A stretch of DNA of 35,147 bases, from the NCBI GenBank assembly GCA_003576535.1, contig QXCQ01000190.1, positions 10,220 to 45,366 on the forward strand. Reading direction: 5' to 3'. The translations under genes were made by a program, and so were the position numbers. Shown piece by piece: positions 10,408-20,880 of this stretch (positions are counted from its first letter, which is position 1; each line of letters begins with the position of its first letter). The notes below the pieces were generated by a model. It did not search any database, had not been told where the DNA came from, and worked only from the letters and a program-made list of their open reading frames with translations. The stretch comes from Nakamurella silvestris (lineage in GTDB: Bacteria > Actinomycetota > Actinomycetes > Mycobacteriales > Nakamurellaceae).

Positions 10408-12671
10408 TGACCGGAAGCAGTAACACCGACAGCACCACCCCGAAGGGTTCGCCCGCCGCCACGGCCAAGGCGGGCACGCCTGCCGCACCGGTCCCGGCCG
10501 GCCCCGTCGACACCTTCGACGTGACCGCCTTCGAGCGGGTGATCGGCGGCGAGACCCACGACCCGCACGGTCTTCTCGGTGCGCACCCGCAGGACGACGG
10601 CCGTACGCTGGTGAGAACCCTGCGGCACCACGCCAGGTCGGTCACCCTGATTCATGACGGCACCGAGGTGCCGTTCAGCCACACCCACGGTGGCATCTGG
10701 ACAGCGGTCGTCGACGGACCGGTCGGGGACTACCGGGTCAAGGTCGACTATGCCGACGACGCCGTGTACCTCGTCGACGACCCGTACCGCTGGCTGCCCA
10801 CCCTCGGCGAGATCGACCTGCACCTCATCGCCGAGGGCAGGCACGAGCAGCTCTGGGAGGTGCTGGGCTCCCACGTGCGCAGCTACGACACCCCGGGCGG
10901 GACCGTCACCGGCACCTCCTTCGCCGTGTGGGCGCCGAACGCACGCGGTGTCCGGGTCACCGGCGACTTCGACCACTGGACCGGCTCCGGCCAGCCGATG
11001 CGGTCCCTGGGATCCTCCGGGGTCTGGGAACTGTTCGTTCCCGACATCGGCGTCGGAACCCGTTACAAGTACCAGATTCTCGGCCAGGACCGGGTGTGGC
11101 GGGACAAGGCCGACCCGTTGGCCTTCTACTCCGAGGTGCCGCCGGCCACCGCCTCCGTCGTCTCCAGCAGCGAGCACAGCTGGAACGACGACGCGTGGAT
11201 CGCCCGCCGAGCGGAGACGGACGCGCTGCGCTCCCCCATGTCCATCTACGAGGTCCATGCCGGCTCCTGGCGCCAGGGGCTGTCCTACCGCGAGATGGCC
11301 GACCAGCTGATCGACGACCTGGCCGAGACGGCCTTCACCCACGTGGAGTTCCTCCCGTTGGCGGGGCACCCGTTCGCCCCGTCCTGGGGGTACCAGGTCA
11401 CCTCCTACTACGCCACCGACTCCCGGTTCGGCACACCGGACGACTTCCGTTTCCTGGTCGACCGGCTGCACCAGGCCGGATACGGCGTCATCCTCGACTG
11501 GGTTCCGGCCCACTTCCCCAAGGATGCCTTCGCCCTGTCCCGGTTCGACGGAACGGCCCTCTACGAGCACCCGGACCCCCGCCGGGGCGAGCAGCCCGAC
11601 TGGGGGACCTACGTCTTCGACTTCGGCCGACGCGAGGTCCGCAACTTCCTGGTGGCCAACGCGCTGTTCTGGCTCGAGGAGTTCCACCTCGACGGCCTCC
11701 GGGTCGACGCGGTGGCCTCGATGCTCTACCTGGACTACTCCCGCAACGAGGGCGAGTGGCTGCCCAACGAGTACGGCGGAAACGAGAACCTGCAAGCTGT
11801 CTCGTTCCTGCAGGAGGTCAATGCCACCGTCGGCAAACGCGTCCCGGGTGCCGTCATGATCGCCGAGGAATCGACCGCCTGGCCGGGTGTCACCCGTCCG
11901 ACGCATCTGGGCGGACTCGGGTTCCACTTCAAGTGGAACATGGGCTGGATGCACGACACCCTGTCCTACCTGGCCAGGGAACCCGTTCACCGTTCCTGGC
12001 ACCACAACGAGATGACCTTCTCGCTGATGTACGCCTTCTCGGAGAACTTCGTACTGCCGATCTCGCACGACGAGGTGGTGCACGGCAAGGGATCCCTGTG
12101 GGGCAAGGTCGTCGGCGACGACTGGCGCAAGGCCGCCTCCCTGCGCGCCTACTACGCCCACATGTGGGCGCACCCGGGCAAACAGCTGCTCTTCATGGGC
12201 TCGGAATTCGGTGCCCCCCAGGAGTGGAGCGAATCGCGTTCCCTGCCCTGGGAGCTGCTGGACAACCCGTTGCACAGCGGTATCCGTTCCCTGGTCGGCG
12301 ATCTCAACCGTGTCTACCAGGGTCTGCCGGCCCTCTACACCCAGGACTTCAGCCCGGCCGGGTTCTCCTGGGTCGACGCCAACGACCGCGACGGCAACGT
12401 GCTCTCCTACCTGCGATGGGGCGATGACGGGTCGGTACTGGCCTGCGTGCTGAACTTCTCGGCCTCGGTCCATTCCAGCTACCGGGTCGGACTGCCGCGG
12501 GCGGGCCGCTGGAAGGAACTCGTCAACACCGACTCCAGCGCCTACGGCGGATCGGGGGTGGGCAACCTCGGCGAGGTGGTGGCCGAGGAGATCCCCTGGC
12601 ACGGGCAGCCGGCCTCGGCCGTGCTCACCCTGCCGCCGCTCGGCGCACTCTGGTTCGTCCCGGAGGACTGA
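10407..12671 (+). CDS. glgB: 1,4-alpha-glucan branching enzyme
   Basis: GlgB introduces alpha-1,6 branches into the glucan made by GlgE. The 754-residue protein has the two N-terminal carbohydrate-binding modules of the long-form enzyme ([19 protein letters not shown], then [18 protein letters not shown]) and the GH13 barrel. Catalytic residues are D434 ([11 protein letters not shown]), E487 ([11 protein letters not shown]) and D555 ([11 protein letters not shown]). Their spacings of 53 and 68 equal those of E. coli GlgB. Two ATGs lie in tandem at 10404 and 10407. The second is 6 nt from GGAGG (10396-10400) and is better placed; the first is only 3 nt away. A flexible Thr/Pro/Ala-rich N-terminus of about 30 residues precedes the first domain. 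Confidence 0.96.
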   Translation: MTGSSNTDSTTPKGSPAATAKAGTPAAPVPAGPVDTFDVTAFERVIGGETHDPHGLLGAHPQDDGRTLVRTLRHHARSVTLIHDGTEVPFSHTHGGIWTAVVDGPVGDYRVKVDYADDAVYLVDDPYRWLPTLGEIDLHLIAEGRHEQLWEVLGSHVRSYDTPGGTVTGTSFAVWAPNARGVRVTGDFDHWTGSGQPMRSLGSSGVWELFVPDIGVGTRYKYQILGQDRVWRDKADPLAFYSEVPPATASVVSSSEHSWNDDAWIARRAETDALRSPMSIYEVHAGSWRQGLSYREMADQLIDDLAETAFTHVEFLPLAGHPFAPSWGYQVTSYYATDSRFGTPDDFRFLVDRLHQAGYGVILDWVPAHFPKDAFALSRFDGTALYEHPDPRRGEQPDWGTYVFDFGRREVRNFLVANALFWLEEFHLDGLRVDAVASMLYLDYSRNEGEWLPNEYGGNENLQAVSFLQEVNATVGKRVPGAVMIAEESTAWPGVTRPTHLGGLGFHFKWNMGWMHDTLSYLAREPVHRSWHHNEMTFSLMYAFSENFVLPISHDEVVHGKGSLWGKVVGDDWRKAASLRAYYAHMWAHPGKQLLFMGSEFGAPQEWSESRSLPWELLDNPLHSGIRSLVGDLNRVYQGLPALYTQDFSPAGFSWVDANDRDGNVLSYLRWGDDGSVLACVLNFSASVHSSYRVGLPRAGRWKELVNTDSSAYGGSGVGNLGEVVAEEIPWHGQPASAVLTLPPLGALWFVPED

Positions 12672-12679
12672 TACCACAC

Positions 12680-12732
12680 CGGTCGGTGCCTCTTCTGACT
12701 TCTCCGTGTCACGTCGGCGAAGGCACCGACCG
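12680..12732 (+). terminator. Inverted repeat after glgB
   Basis: CGGTCGGTGCCT (12680-12691) pairs perfectly with AGGCACCGACCG (12721-12732) across a 29-nt loop. It begins 9 bp after the glgB stop, so it may end the glg transcript. The long loop and missing T-run make it a weak intrinsic terminator; a regulatory role for the downstream gene is equally possible. Confidence 0.4.
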
Positions 12733-12782
12733 CGGGGTGTCGCCCGGGACAACAAACGCCTCGGCGCGGGCGTTAGGTCCGT

Positions 12783-14627
12783 ATGACCCCTTCCCGCGCC
12801 CTTCGCCTCACCGCTCTCGTCGGTGCCGTGCTGCTCTGCACCCCACAGGCCTGGGCCCAGACCACCGGCGTCCTGGCCGAGTTCCCACCGAGCACCTCCC
12901 CCGACGCCCTGCCGCTGGGTGTTGCCTGGGGCGCGAACGGTGCCGGGCAGATCGGCGACGGCACCACCACCACGGATCTGATCCCGGCCCTCGCCCGCGG
13001 CGGCACCCTGCTGGACAAGCTCGAGGTCAGCAGCATCGATGCCGGCAGTGCCAGCGCCTGCGCCCTCGCCGTGGGTCGGGTGTACTGCTGGGGTTCCAAC
13101 GAGTTCGGCCAGCTCGGCGTCGGCAGTGCGAACGAGGGGTTGTTCCCGTCCCCGCAACTCGTCGGCGGGGTCCTGGCGGGCAAGGTGGTCACCGCCATCA
13201 GCGTCGGTTCCGCCAGCGCCTGTGCCATCGCCGAGGCACAGGCCTACTGCTGGGGCTCGAATGCCCACGGCCAGGTGGGTACCGCCAGTGCGATCAGCGA
13301 ATACCGTCTGCCGCAGCCGGTTTTCGCCGGCGCGGCCCTGCACAACAAAAAAGTGTCCGCGGTGAGTGTCGGCGCCGATCATGCCTGCGCCGTCGCCTCC
13401 GGCATCGCTTACTGCTGGGGCGGGAACACCGGTGGTCAGCTCGGATCCGGCCTGGATGTCGATCACTACAGTTCGCCGGTGGCCGTTGTGACCAACGGAG
13501 CGCTCAACGGCCGACTGATCACCTCCGTCACCGCGGGACTGCTGCACACCTGCGCCCTGTCCGCGGGTCGGGCCTACTGCTGGGGCGACAACACCAGCGG
13601 CCAGTTGGGGATCAGTTCGGACGATTTCAAGGCGATCCCGCCGACCGCCGTCGACACCACGGGTGTTCTGGCGGGTCTGACCGTCGAGTCGATCAGCGCC
13701 GGCGAACGGACCACCTGCGCGATCGCCGGGACCGGGGCGGACCGAAGGCCCTACTGCTGGGGTGAGGGATTCGCCGGACAGTTGGGCAACAACAAGAACA
13801 AGGACTCGAAGTCCCCGGTGGCCGTGCAGATGTCCGGGGAACTGGCCGGGGCCGGGGTGTCCGCGGTCTCGGTGAACCTCAACGGTGGTTGCCTGGTCGC
13901 CGTCGGCAAGGGCTACTGCTGGGGCACCGGTGGTTCGGGGCGACTCGGCAACGGATCGAACACCCAGTCGTTGGTGCCCACACCGGTGAATCGCACCGGC
14001 ACCCTTTCCACCCGTCGGCTGCTGTCGATCAGTGTCGATGCCTCCTTCGGCAACGGGATAGCCGTCACCACACCCGTCTTCGGCGATGTCGGACTCCCGC
14101 ACCCCTTCTACGACGACATCAGCTGGATCGCCGGCAGCGGTATCGCCCAGGGGTACCTGGACGGCACCTATCAACCGCCGACCGCGGTCTCCCGGCAGGC
14201 CATGGCCGCCTTCCTCTTCCGGTCCGACAACCCCGGAATCGCGCTTCCGCAGTGCGATCCGATGGTGACGCGACGCTTCACCGATATCCCGACCGAGGCG
14301 GACTTCTGCGGGGCGATCGAATGGCTGGTGACGGCCGGGATCACCGCCCCCGGTGGTGATTTCCATCCGGGCGGAGCCGTCACCCGCGGGGTGATGGCCG
14401 GTTGGCTCTTCCGTTCCCACCACCCCGGGGTCACCGACCAGACGTGCAGCGGAGGCACCTTCACCGACGTCACGGCGAACACCCCCGGGTGCGGTGACAT
14501 CGAGTGGCTGGCCTCGATCGGCGTCACCACCGGCTACGGCGACGGCACGTACCAGCCGAACGCCCCCGTGGCCCGTCAGGCGATGGCAGCATTCCTGCAT
14601 CGCGAGCACGACCTCGATTCTCACTGA
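12783..14627 (+). CDS. Exported RCC1-repeat protein with C-terminal SLH domains
   Basis: The protein has 614 residues. A signal peptide (ALRLTALVGAVLLCTPQAWA) precedes seven RCC1-type repeats, each ending near a WGxNxxGQLG motif (for example YCWGSNEFGQLG, YCWGDNTSGQLG), which should fold as a seven-bladed propeller. Five blades carry a Cys-x8-Cys pair on neighbouring strands, starting at C93/C102, and another has Cys-x12-Cys; these look like structural disulfides. The C-terminal 190 residues hold three SLH-like units (FYDDISWIAGSGIAQGYLDG, FCGAIEWLVTAGITAPGG, CGDIEWLASIGVTTGYGDG). The second and third of these also have Cys pairs. SLH domains normally anchor proteins to the cell wall, so this is probably a surface-attached binding protein. 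The ligand is unknown. It is probably transcribed separately from glgB. Confidence 0.85.
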   Translation: MTPSRALRLTALVGAVLLCTPQAWAQTTGVLAEFPPSTSPDALPLGVAWGANGAGQIGDGTTTTDLIPALARGGTLLDKLEVSSIDAGSASACALAVGRVYCWGSNEFGQLGVGSANEGLFPSPQLVGGVLAGKVVTAISVGSASACAIAEAQAYCWGSNAHGQVGTASAISEYRLPQPVFAGAALHNKKVSAVSVGADHACAVASGIAYCWGGNTGGQLGSGLDVDHYSSPVAVVTNGALNGRLITSVTAGLLHTCALSAGRAYCWGDNTSGQLGISSDDFKAIPPTAVDTTGVLAGLTVESISAGERTTCAIAGTGADRRPYCWGEGFAGQLGNNKNKDSKSPVAVQMSGELAGAGVSAVSVNLNGGCLVAVGKGYCWGTGGSGRLGNGSNTQSLVPTPVNRTGTLSTRRLLSISVDASFGNGIAVTTPVFGDVGLPHPFYDDISWIAGSGIAQGYLDGTYQPPTAVSRQAMAAFLFRSDNPGIALPQCDPMVTRRFTDIPTEADFCGAIEWLVTAGITAPGGDFHPGGAVTRGVMAGWLFRSHHPGVTDQTCSGGTFTDVTANTPGCGDIEWLASIGVTTGYGDGTYQPNAPVARQAMAAFLHREHDLDSH

Positions 14628-14643
14628 ACCGGTCCCGTCCGGT

Positions 14644-14691
14644 GGTGGGATATGCGCAGGTGGCAGCGTTCACAACTGCGCATATCCCACC
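14644..14691. terminator. 16-bp perfect-stem hairpin after the RCC1/SLH gene
   Basis: GGTGGGATATGCGCAG (14644-14659) and its exact complement (14676-14691) enclose a 16-nt loop. It lies 16 bp after the RCC1 gene stop and 30 bp before the next start, fitting a terminator. There is no T-run, so it could instead be an operator for the peptidase gene. Confidence 0.5.
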
Positions 14692-14721
14692 GCGGGATGC
14701 TCAAGGCCCTAGGCTGAAGCT

Positions 14722-15933
14722 GTGCGCCGAGGACCGTTGAAGCTGACCGCCGCCGTGGCGGCCGTAGTCATCGCGGCTACCCTCCCGGCCTCCGCCCAGG
14801 CCCTGCCCGTACCAGTCGCCACGGCCGGCGCTGCCGCGGCTGCCATCACCCCAGCCGCCACCAGCACCACAGTCGCCGACCCGGCCGAATCGGTGATGGA
14901 TTCCCTCGCCGACTACTGGAGCGCGGTCTTCCCGGCCCAGTTCGGCCAGTCCTTCGTGCGGCTGAGTTCCGGAACAGCGGGCCTGGATTCCGGGGTCGGC
15001 GGCAACGGCAGCATGTGCGTCACCGAGGCCTCGCAGATCATGGGCAACGCGTACTACTGCCCGCAGGCCGACGGAATCGTCTACGACACCGGTGTTCTCG
15101 TGCCCGTACTGGAACACGACTACGGCCCGGGTGCGGTGGCGGCCTCGCTGGCCCACGAGTACGGACACGCCATCGCCGCCAGGGTGGGGCCCACCGTCAC
15201 CGACCGCGCCCAGGACCCGAAGAAGTACCCGGCCCTGTTCGTGGAACTGCAGGCCGACTGCTATTCGGGAACCTTCTTGAAGGCGGCCACCGAACAACGG
15301 GCGGGCGGCACCACCCTCGACCCCGATCGACTGGCCACCGCGGTGTCCCCGCTGCTGGACTTCCGGGACGCGGTCGGGGTGGACCCGGCGGGCAACACCG
15401 CCCACGGTCTGGGGACAGATCGGCTGCAGGCGCTCGTCCACGGATGGTTGGGCTCACCTGCGGAATGCCACGACATGACCCTGAAGTCCCTCCGGATCAC
15501 CCTCGGGACCCGGGGGGTCCGCACCGACGGGTCCCTCCCCCGGTTCGCCGACGACACCGCCCTGCGCCAGGCGACCAGGAAGTCGCTCACGGCCTTCCTG
15601 GCGACGGAGACCGGCGCAGCGGCCGTCCGGGCCGATGACGTCCGTTTCACCGCCGAGCAGCGGGCTACGGCGACGCCGATCGGCCAGTTCGCCCTCGCCT
15701 CGGCCGGGGTGCACGCAGCGATGACGCGGGCGTTCGGGCCCGGTCCGTCGGCGGCCTGCTGGACCGGTGCCTGGGTCGGTGCGGTGTTCCCCACCCGGGG
15801 CGGGGACCGGCTCGGGTCCTGGGCCGGGGACCCGGACGAGGCCCTGGACATGTTCCGCACCACCGAACCCGACACGGCGACCCTGCTGGCCTACACCGCA
15901 GGGTTCGCCGAAGGGTCCGCTGCCTGCCGATAG
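14722..15933 (+). CDS. Exported neutral zinc metallopeptidase (YpfJ-like family)
   Basis: The 403-residue protein starts with a signal peptide (KLTAAVAAVVIAATLPASAQA) and a Thr/Ala-rich spacer. The zinc site is SLAHEYGHAIAAR, with H145 and H149 as ligands and E146 catalytic. It is followed by FVELQADCYSG, whose E175 or D179 supplies the third ligand. The HExxH...ELQADC combination is the signature of the putative neutral zinc metallopeptidase family. Substrates are unknown; the family is often found in cell-envelope contexts. The GTG at 14722 lies 6 nt after TAGGCT (14710-14715), a TANNNT -10 spaced as expected for a leaderless transcript. It converges on the thioredoxin-TPR gene. Confidence 0.85.
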   Translation: MRRGPLKLTAAVAAVVIAATLPASAQALPVPVATAGAAAAAITPAATSTTVADPAESVMDSLADYWSAVFPAQFGQSFVRLSSGTAGLDSGVGGNGSMCVTEASQIMGNAYYCPQADGIVYDTGVLVPVLEHDYGPGAVAASLAHEYGHAIAARVGPTVTDRAQDPKKYPALFVELQADCYSGTFLKAATEQRAGGTTLDPDRLATAVSPLLDFRDAVGVDPAGNTAHGLGTDRLQALVHGWLGSPAECHDMTLKSLRITLGTRGVRTDGSLPRFADDTALRQATRKSLTAFLATETGAAAVRADDVRFTAEQRATATPIGQFALASAGVHAAMTRAFGPGPSAACWTGAWVGAVFPTRGGDRLGSWAGDPDEALDMFRTTEPDTATLLAYTAGFAEGSAACR

Positions 15934-15937
15934 GTGG

Positions 15938-15999
15938 CCGCGCTCCTTGCCGACGACCGCGCAGGATGCAGCGAGCGCGGTGGTCGAGAAGGAGCGCGG
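15938..15999. repeat. 62-bp palindromic element, copy D (between convergent genes)
   Basis: This copy fills most of the 83-bp gap between the peptidase stop (15933) and the thioredoxin-TPR stop (16017). It keeps the outer CCGCGCTCCTTG/GAAGGAGCGCGG arms and the TGCAGCGAGCGCG core, but the inner stem is less regular than in copies B and C. Confidence 0.9.
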
Positions 16000-16016
16000 C
16001 AACGAGGCCAGTGACC

Positions 16017-16961
16017 TCAGTACAGCGCTGCCGCCAGCGCCCGACGCGCCGCGACGACGGTCGGGTCGTCATTCCCGACGAGGGCGAACAGCTCGATCAG
16101 GTGCTGTCGGGCCGCGGCCTTCTCGTCCCCCGCCGTGCGACGGACCAGCTCGATGAGCCGACTGAAGGCCCCCTCCTGGTCGCCCATCGCCAGCTGCATG
16201 TCGGCGGCGTTGTTCTGCAGGGTGACATCGGTCGGGTCGGCGTCGGCCAGGGCGACCACATCCTCCGGCAGCTCGGTGACCCGGGCATGGAAACGAACCT
16301 GCCCGAGGGCGGCCGCCGCCTCCGAGTTGAGGGGTTCGACCGCCAGGATCGCCTCGTAACCGGCGATGGCCTTGGTGAAGTCACCTGCGGCGATGGCGTC
16401 CTCCGCCTCGACGAACCGGGGGTCCTCCGGCTCCGGCTCCGGCTCGGCCGGGGCACCCGCAGCGGCGATGCCGGGCAGGCGGTCCCGCAGGGCGTCCAAC
16501 AACGAGGTGAGCCACTTGCGCAGGGTCGGCTCCGGTTGCGCCCCCGAGAAGGCGTCGACCGGCTGCCCCATGGCGACCGCGACGATGGTCGGGATCGACT
16601 GCACCTGGAAGGCCTGGGCGATCCGGGGGTTGGCGTCGACATCGACCTTGGCGAGCACCGCGGCGCCGTTGAGCTCGATGACGAGCTTTTCCAGCAACGG
16701 GCTGAGCTGCTTGCACGGCTCGCACCAGGTCGCCCACAGGTCGACGATCACCAGCACGTTCGCCGACAGGTCGATGACGTTGGTGGCGAAGCCGGCCTCG
16801 TCCACGTCGATGACGTAGGGCGAGACCGAGGCGGGCTCGCCGGACGCGGCGGCCGGTGCGCTGCCCGCGGGAGGTGCGGCCGGGCGTTTGAGCGCCGACA
16901 GGTCGACGGCGTTGGCGAAGGCGGCGGACATGGCGGATTGACGCGGACGCGGACGGGTCAT
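16017..16961 (-). CDS. Thioredoxin-TPR protein, CnoX/YbbN-like co-chaperone
   Basis: This is a 314-residue cytoplasmic protein. After a flexible Ala/Pro linker, a thioredoxin domain (residues about 48-155) contains LWATWCEPCKQLSP, with an intact CxxC at C80/C83 (CEPC in place of the usual CGPC). The C-terminal half has helical TPR-like repeats (AGDFTKAIAGYEAIL and VDPTDVTLQNNAAD-type segments), as in CnoX/YbbN. That protein binds unfolded clients and hands them to GroEL/DnaK; here the CxxC would permit redox activity. The ATG at 16961 was preferred over a TTG two codons upstream; an internal ATG at 16931 is also possible. It is divergent from marR with only 43 bp between starts, so their promoters must overlap. 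Confidence 0.85.
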   Translation of the reverse strand: MTRPRPRQSAMSAAFANAVDLSALKRPAAPPAGSAPAAASGEPASVSPYVIDVDEAGFATNVIDLSANVLVIVDLWATWCEPCKQLSPLLEKLVIELNGAAVLAKVDVDANPRIAQAFQVQSIPTIVAVAMGQPVDAFSGAQPEPTLRKWLTSLLDALRDRLPGIAAAGAPAEPEPEPEDPRFVEAEDAIAAGDFTKAIAGYEAILAVEPLNSEAAAALGQVRFHARVTELPEDVVALADADPTDVTLQNNAADMQLAMGDQEGAFSRLIELVRRTAGDEKAAARQHLIELFALVGNDDPTVVAARRALAAALY

Positions 16962-17004
16962 ATCCAAATTTTCTCACGATCGGCGGGCTGCTAGCGTCGC
17001 GAGG

Positions 17005-17526
17005 GTGACTGATCCTGTAACCACCAGCGCAACCGCCCCCGTCGTCCCCTTCGATCTGATCGCGAAGGCGGCCGAGACCTGGCGTGATCGTATCGGCCCA
17101 TCAGGCGCGATGGAGGCCGTCACCAACATCATGCGGGTCCAGCAGATCATGCAGGCCTCCGTCGACGATTCGCTGAAGGCGCACAACCTGACCTTCGCCC
17201 GCTACGAGGCGCTGGTGTTGCTGTCCTTCTCCAGCCGCGCCTCCCTGCCGATGCGGTTGATGGGCGAGCGGCTGCAGCTGCACCCGACCTCGATCACCAA
17301 CATCGTGGACCGGCTGGAGGCCGACGGGTTGGCCCGCCGGCTCCCCCACCCGAGCGACCGGCGCACCACCCTGGTGGCGTTGACCGACGAGGGGCGCACC
17401 CGGCTGGCCGAGGCGACCGCCTCGGTGACCGCGACCCACTTCGGGGTGATCGGTTTGGACGAGCCGGAGATGCTGCAGCTGTCGGCCCTGCTCACCAAGG
17501 TCCGCAAGGCCGCCGGGGACTTCTGA
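17005..17526 (+). CDS. MarR-family transcriptional regulator
   Basis: The protein has 173 residues and a central winged helix. The recognition helix lies in LMGERLQLHPTSITNIVDRLE, followed by the wing RLPHPSDRRTTLVALTDEG, which is the classic MarR pattern. Long N- and C-terminal helices (VTNIMRVQQIM and EMLQLSALLTKV) would form the dimer interface. MarR proteins usually repress a neighbouring gene until a small phenolic or other ligand binds. Likely targets here are itself, the divergent thioredoxin-TPR gene, or the ABC exporter that converges on it. The GTG start lies 7 nt after TAGCGT (16992-16997), a -10-like motif that implies a leaderless mRNA. Confidence 0.88.
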   Translation: MTDPVTTSATAPVVPFDLIAKAAETWRDRIGPSGAMEAVTNIMRVQQIMQASVDDSLKAHNLTFARYEALVLLSFSSRASLPMRLMGERLQLHPTSITNIVDRLEADGLARRLPHPSDRRTTLVALTDEGRTRLAEATASVTATHFGVIGLDEPEMLQLSALLTKVRKAAGDF

Positions 17527-17534
17527 TCCACTGA

Positions 17535-17596
17535 CCGCGCTCCGTCCCGACTACCGCGCTGCTTGCAACGAGCGCGATAGTCGAGAAGGAGCGCGG
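17535..17596. repeat. 62-bp palindromic element, copy E (between convergent genes)
   Basis: This copy sits between the marR stop (17526) and the ABC permease stop (17607). The arms extend two further bases as GA/TC, and the inner CGCGCT-N8-AGCGCG stem is perfect around a GCTTGCAACG core. Like copies C and D it occupies exactly the space between convergent genes. Confidence 0.9.
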
Positions 17597-17606
17597 TCGG
17601 CAGTCC

Positions 17607-18670
17607 TCAGGTGTTGTCCCAGCGGAACAGCCGGGTGGCGATCCCCACCAGCACCACCGCGAAGCCGAGCAGGATCGCCATGGGCACCAGGGCCGATGAC
17701 GCGCTCTGCCCGCGGACCAGCACGTCCTGCAACCCGGACACCAGATGTCCCATCGGCAGCACCTTCGCGGTCGCCCCGATCCAGGACGGGGCCGCATCCA
17801 GCGGGATGAACGCCCCGGACAGGAAGGCCATCGGCAGGGTGATCAGGTTCGCCAGGGCCGAGGCTCCCTCGGCGGTTTTGGCCACGGCACCCACCACCAG
17901 ACCGATCGACAGGAACGCCAGGGTCCCGCAGATCACCAGGGGTATCGCCATGTACCAGGCCCCGCGCAGCTGCAGGCCGAGGAAGGGCAGCATGGCCACC
18001 CCGATGAAGATCACCAACTGGACCAGGGCCACCCCGAGCGACACCATGACCCGGGAGCCGACGATCGAGGAGGTCGGCACCGGCGCAAGCCGCAGCCGCC
18101 GCAGCACCTTCTTCTCCCGCCAGGTGACCAGGGTCATCGCGGCCCCGAAGGTGGCGCCGATCGCGATGCCGTAGCCGATCATGCCGGGTGCCACCCACTG
18201 CACTGCCGTCAGGCTCTCGTCCTCGACCTGGGCGGTGTCCAGGCTGAATTTCGCCGTCACCACCCCGGCGACGGCCAGGTTCGACTCGTTCACCAGCCCG
18301 TTGAACACACCGGTGACGGTGGCGGCCTTGACCTGGTCGGCCGCCGAGACGTGCAGGACGATCCGGTCACCGACCTGTTCGACGGCGGCGGCAACATCCC
18401 CGGAGCGGACCTCGTCCAGGGCCTGCTCGAGCGGCTCGGGCCCCTGGAACTCGATGATCTTTCCCAGCTCGGCCATGGCATCGGCCGGGAGGGCGTCCAG
18501 GATCGCGACATCCCCGACCCGGACGACCTTCTGGGCGGACGGGCTGCTGCCCCCGAAGATCGAGCCGAACAGGATGATGAAGAAGAGCGGGAACACCAGG
18601 GTGAAGAACAACGTCTCCCGATCCCGCAGCAGGCCCTTGAAGATCGCGACCGACAGGGCCGAGAACGCCC

Positions 18671-18674
<4 letters not shown>
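17607..18674 (-). CDS. ABC-2 type exporter permease
   Basis: This 355-residue membrane protein has the DrrB/YhfP-like ABC-2 layout. It has one N-terminal membrane segment (TLFFTLVFPLFFIILFGSIF), an extracytoplasmic domain of about 150 residues, and then five membrane segments (for example LVQLVIFIGVAMLPFLGL and GTLAFLSIGLVVGAVA). The long loop places it with exporters of the YhgE/antibiotic-efflux type and not with importers. Its start overlaps the ATPase stop by four bases, so the two are translated together as one transporter. The substrate is unknown; drugs, lipids and peptides are all possible. Confidence 0.9.
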
Positions 18675-19600
<926 letters not shown>

Positions 19601-19610
19601 GCAGCAGAAC

Positions 19611-20795
19611 CTAACCCACGGTGAGGATCAGTGCATCGCCTTGACCACCGCCACCACACAGTGCCGCAACACCGGTGCCGCCGCCGCGACGACCCAGCTC
19701 CAGGGCCAGGTGCAGCACCAACCGGGCACCGGAGGCACCGACCGGATGGCCCAGGGCGATCGCACCGCCGTTGACGTTGACGATGTCCGGGGAGATGCCC
19801 AGATCGCGGGTGGAGGCCAGACCGACGGCGGCGAAGGCTTCGTTGATCTCCACCAGGTCGAGGTCGGCCACCTCGATCCCCTGCTTCCGGCAGGCCTGCC
19901 GGATCGCGTTGGCCGGCTGCATCTGCAGGGTCGAGTCCGGGCCTGCCACGGTGCCGTAGGCGCCGATCTCGGCGATCCAGCTCAGGCCCTTCTCGATGGC
20001 GAGCTCCTTGTCCATGACGACCATCGCGGCCGCACCGTCGGAGATCTGCGAGGCCGACCCGGCCGTGATGGTGCCGTCGGGACGGAAGGCCGGGCGCAGG
20101 CGCGCGAGCGATTCCAGGCTGGTGTCCGGGCGCACCCCTTCGTCCTGGCTGACCGTCACGGAGCCCTTGCGTCCCGGCACCTCGATGGGGGTGATCTCGT
20201 TGTCGAAGATCCCGTTGAGCTGCGCCTTGGCCGCGTACTCGTGGGAGCGGACGGCGAAGGCGTCCTGCTCCTCGCGACTGAAGGAGCGGTCGTCCTCGCG
20301 GTTGAACTGTTCGGTCAGGGCGCCCATCGCCTGATCGGTGATGGAATCCCACAGGCCGTCATGGGCCAGGTGGTCGAGCATGGTCACCGACCCGTACTTG
20401 TAACCGGCCCTGGACTTCGGCAGCAGGTGCGGGGCCAGGGTCATCGATTCCATCCCTCCGGCGACCACCGTCCGGAACTCGCCCGCCCGGATCATCTGGT
20501 CGGCCATCGCGATGGCGCTGAGCCCGGACAGACAGAGTTTGTTCACCGAGATCGACGGGACGTCCAGACCGATGCCGCCGGCATGGGCGGCCTGGCGGGC
20601 GGGCCCCTGACCCGTTCCGGCGGTGAGGATCTGGCCCATGATGACGTAATCGACATCGGCGGGATCGACCCGCCCACGCTGCAGCGCCCCCCGGATCGCC
20701 GCCCCGCCGAGTTCGGTGGCGGGAACCTCTCCGAGTGCACCGGAGAAACGGCCGATGGGTGTGCGGGAGCCTGCGACGATCACCGTTGAAGTCAT
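19611..20795 (-). CDS. Acetyl-CoA C-acetyltransferase (thiolase)
   Basis: This thiolase condenses two acetyl-CoA or cleaves 3-ketoacyl-CoA. The 394-residue protein has the family's usual length. Catalytic residues are the acyl-accepting C88 ([11 protein letters not shown]), H350 ([14 protein letters not shown]) and C380 ([14 protein letters not shown]). The motif [14 protein letters not shown] at the N-terminus is also standard. The ATG at 20795 has a GGTGG ribosome-binding site and gives the canonical N-terminus; further upstream the open frame is antisense to the epimerase gene. It is divergent from methylmalonyl-CoA epimerase, consistent with a role in short-chain acyl-CoA metabolism. The direction in vivo cannot be told from sequence. 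Confidence 0.93.
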   Translation of the reverse strand: MTSTVIVAGSRTPIGRFSGALGEVPATELGGAAIRGALQRGRVDPADVDYVIMGQILTAGTGQGPARQAAHAGGIGLDVPSISVNKLCLSGLSAIAMADQMIRAGEFRTVVAGGMESMTLAPHLLPKSRAGYKYGSVTMLDHLAHDGLWDSITDQAMGALTEQFNREDDRSFSREEQDAFAVRSHEYAAKAQLNGIFDNEITPIEVPGRKGSVTVSQDEGVRPDTSLESLARLRPAFRPDGTITAGSASQISDGAAAMVVMDKELAIEKGLSWIAEIGAYGTVAGPDSTLQMQPANAIRQACRKQGIEVADLDLVEINEAFAAVGLASTRDLGISPDIVNVNGGAIALGHPVGASGARLVLHLALELGRRGGGTGVAALCGGGGQGDALILTVG

Positions 20796-20880
20796 GTTTT
20801 CCACCCTATCGCGCAGGACCGGATCACGACCCTGTGATGTGTGACGTCCGCCGTGGTTCCGGCGGCTACCATCGGCTGCC

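Noticed and set aside
10326-14624. Very long minus-strand open frame antisense to glgB and the RCC1/SLH gene
   Set aside because: High-GC codon bias leaves long antisense frames open. The translation is low-complexity Val/Gly/Asp-rich with no domain, while the plus strand encodes well-recognised proteins.
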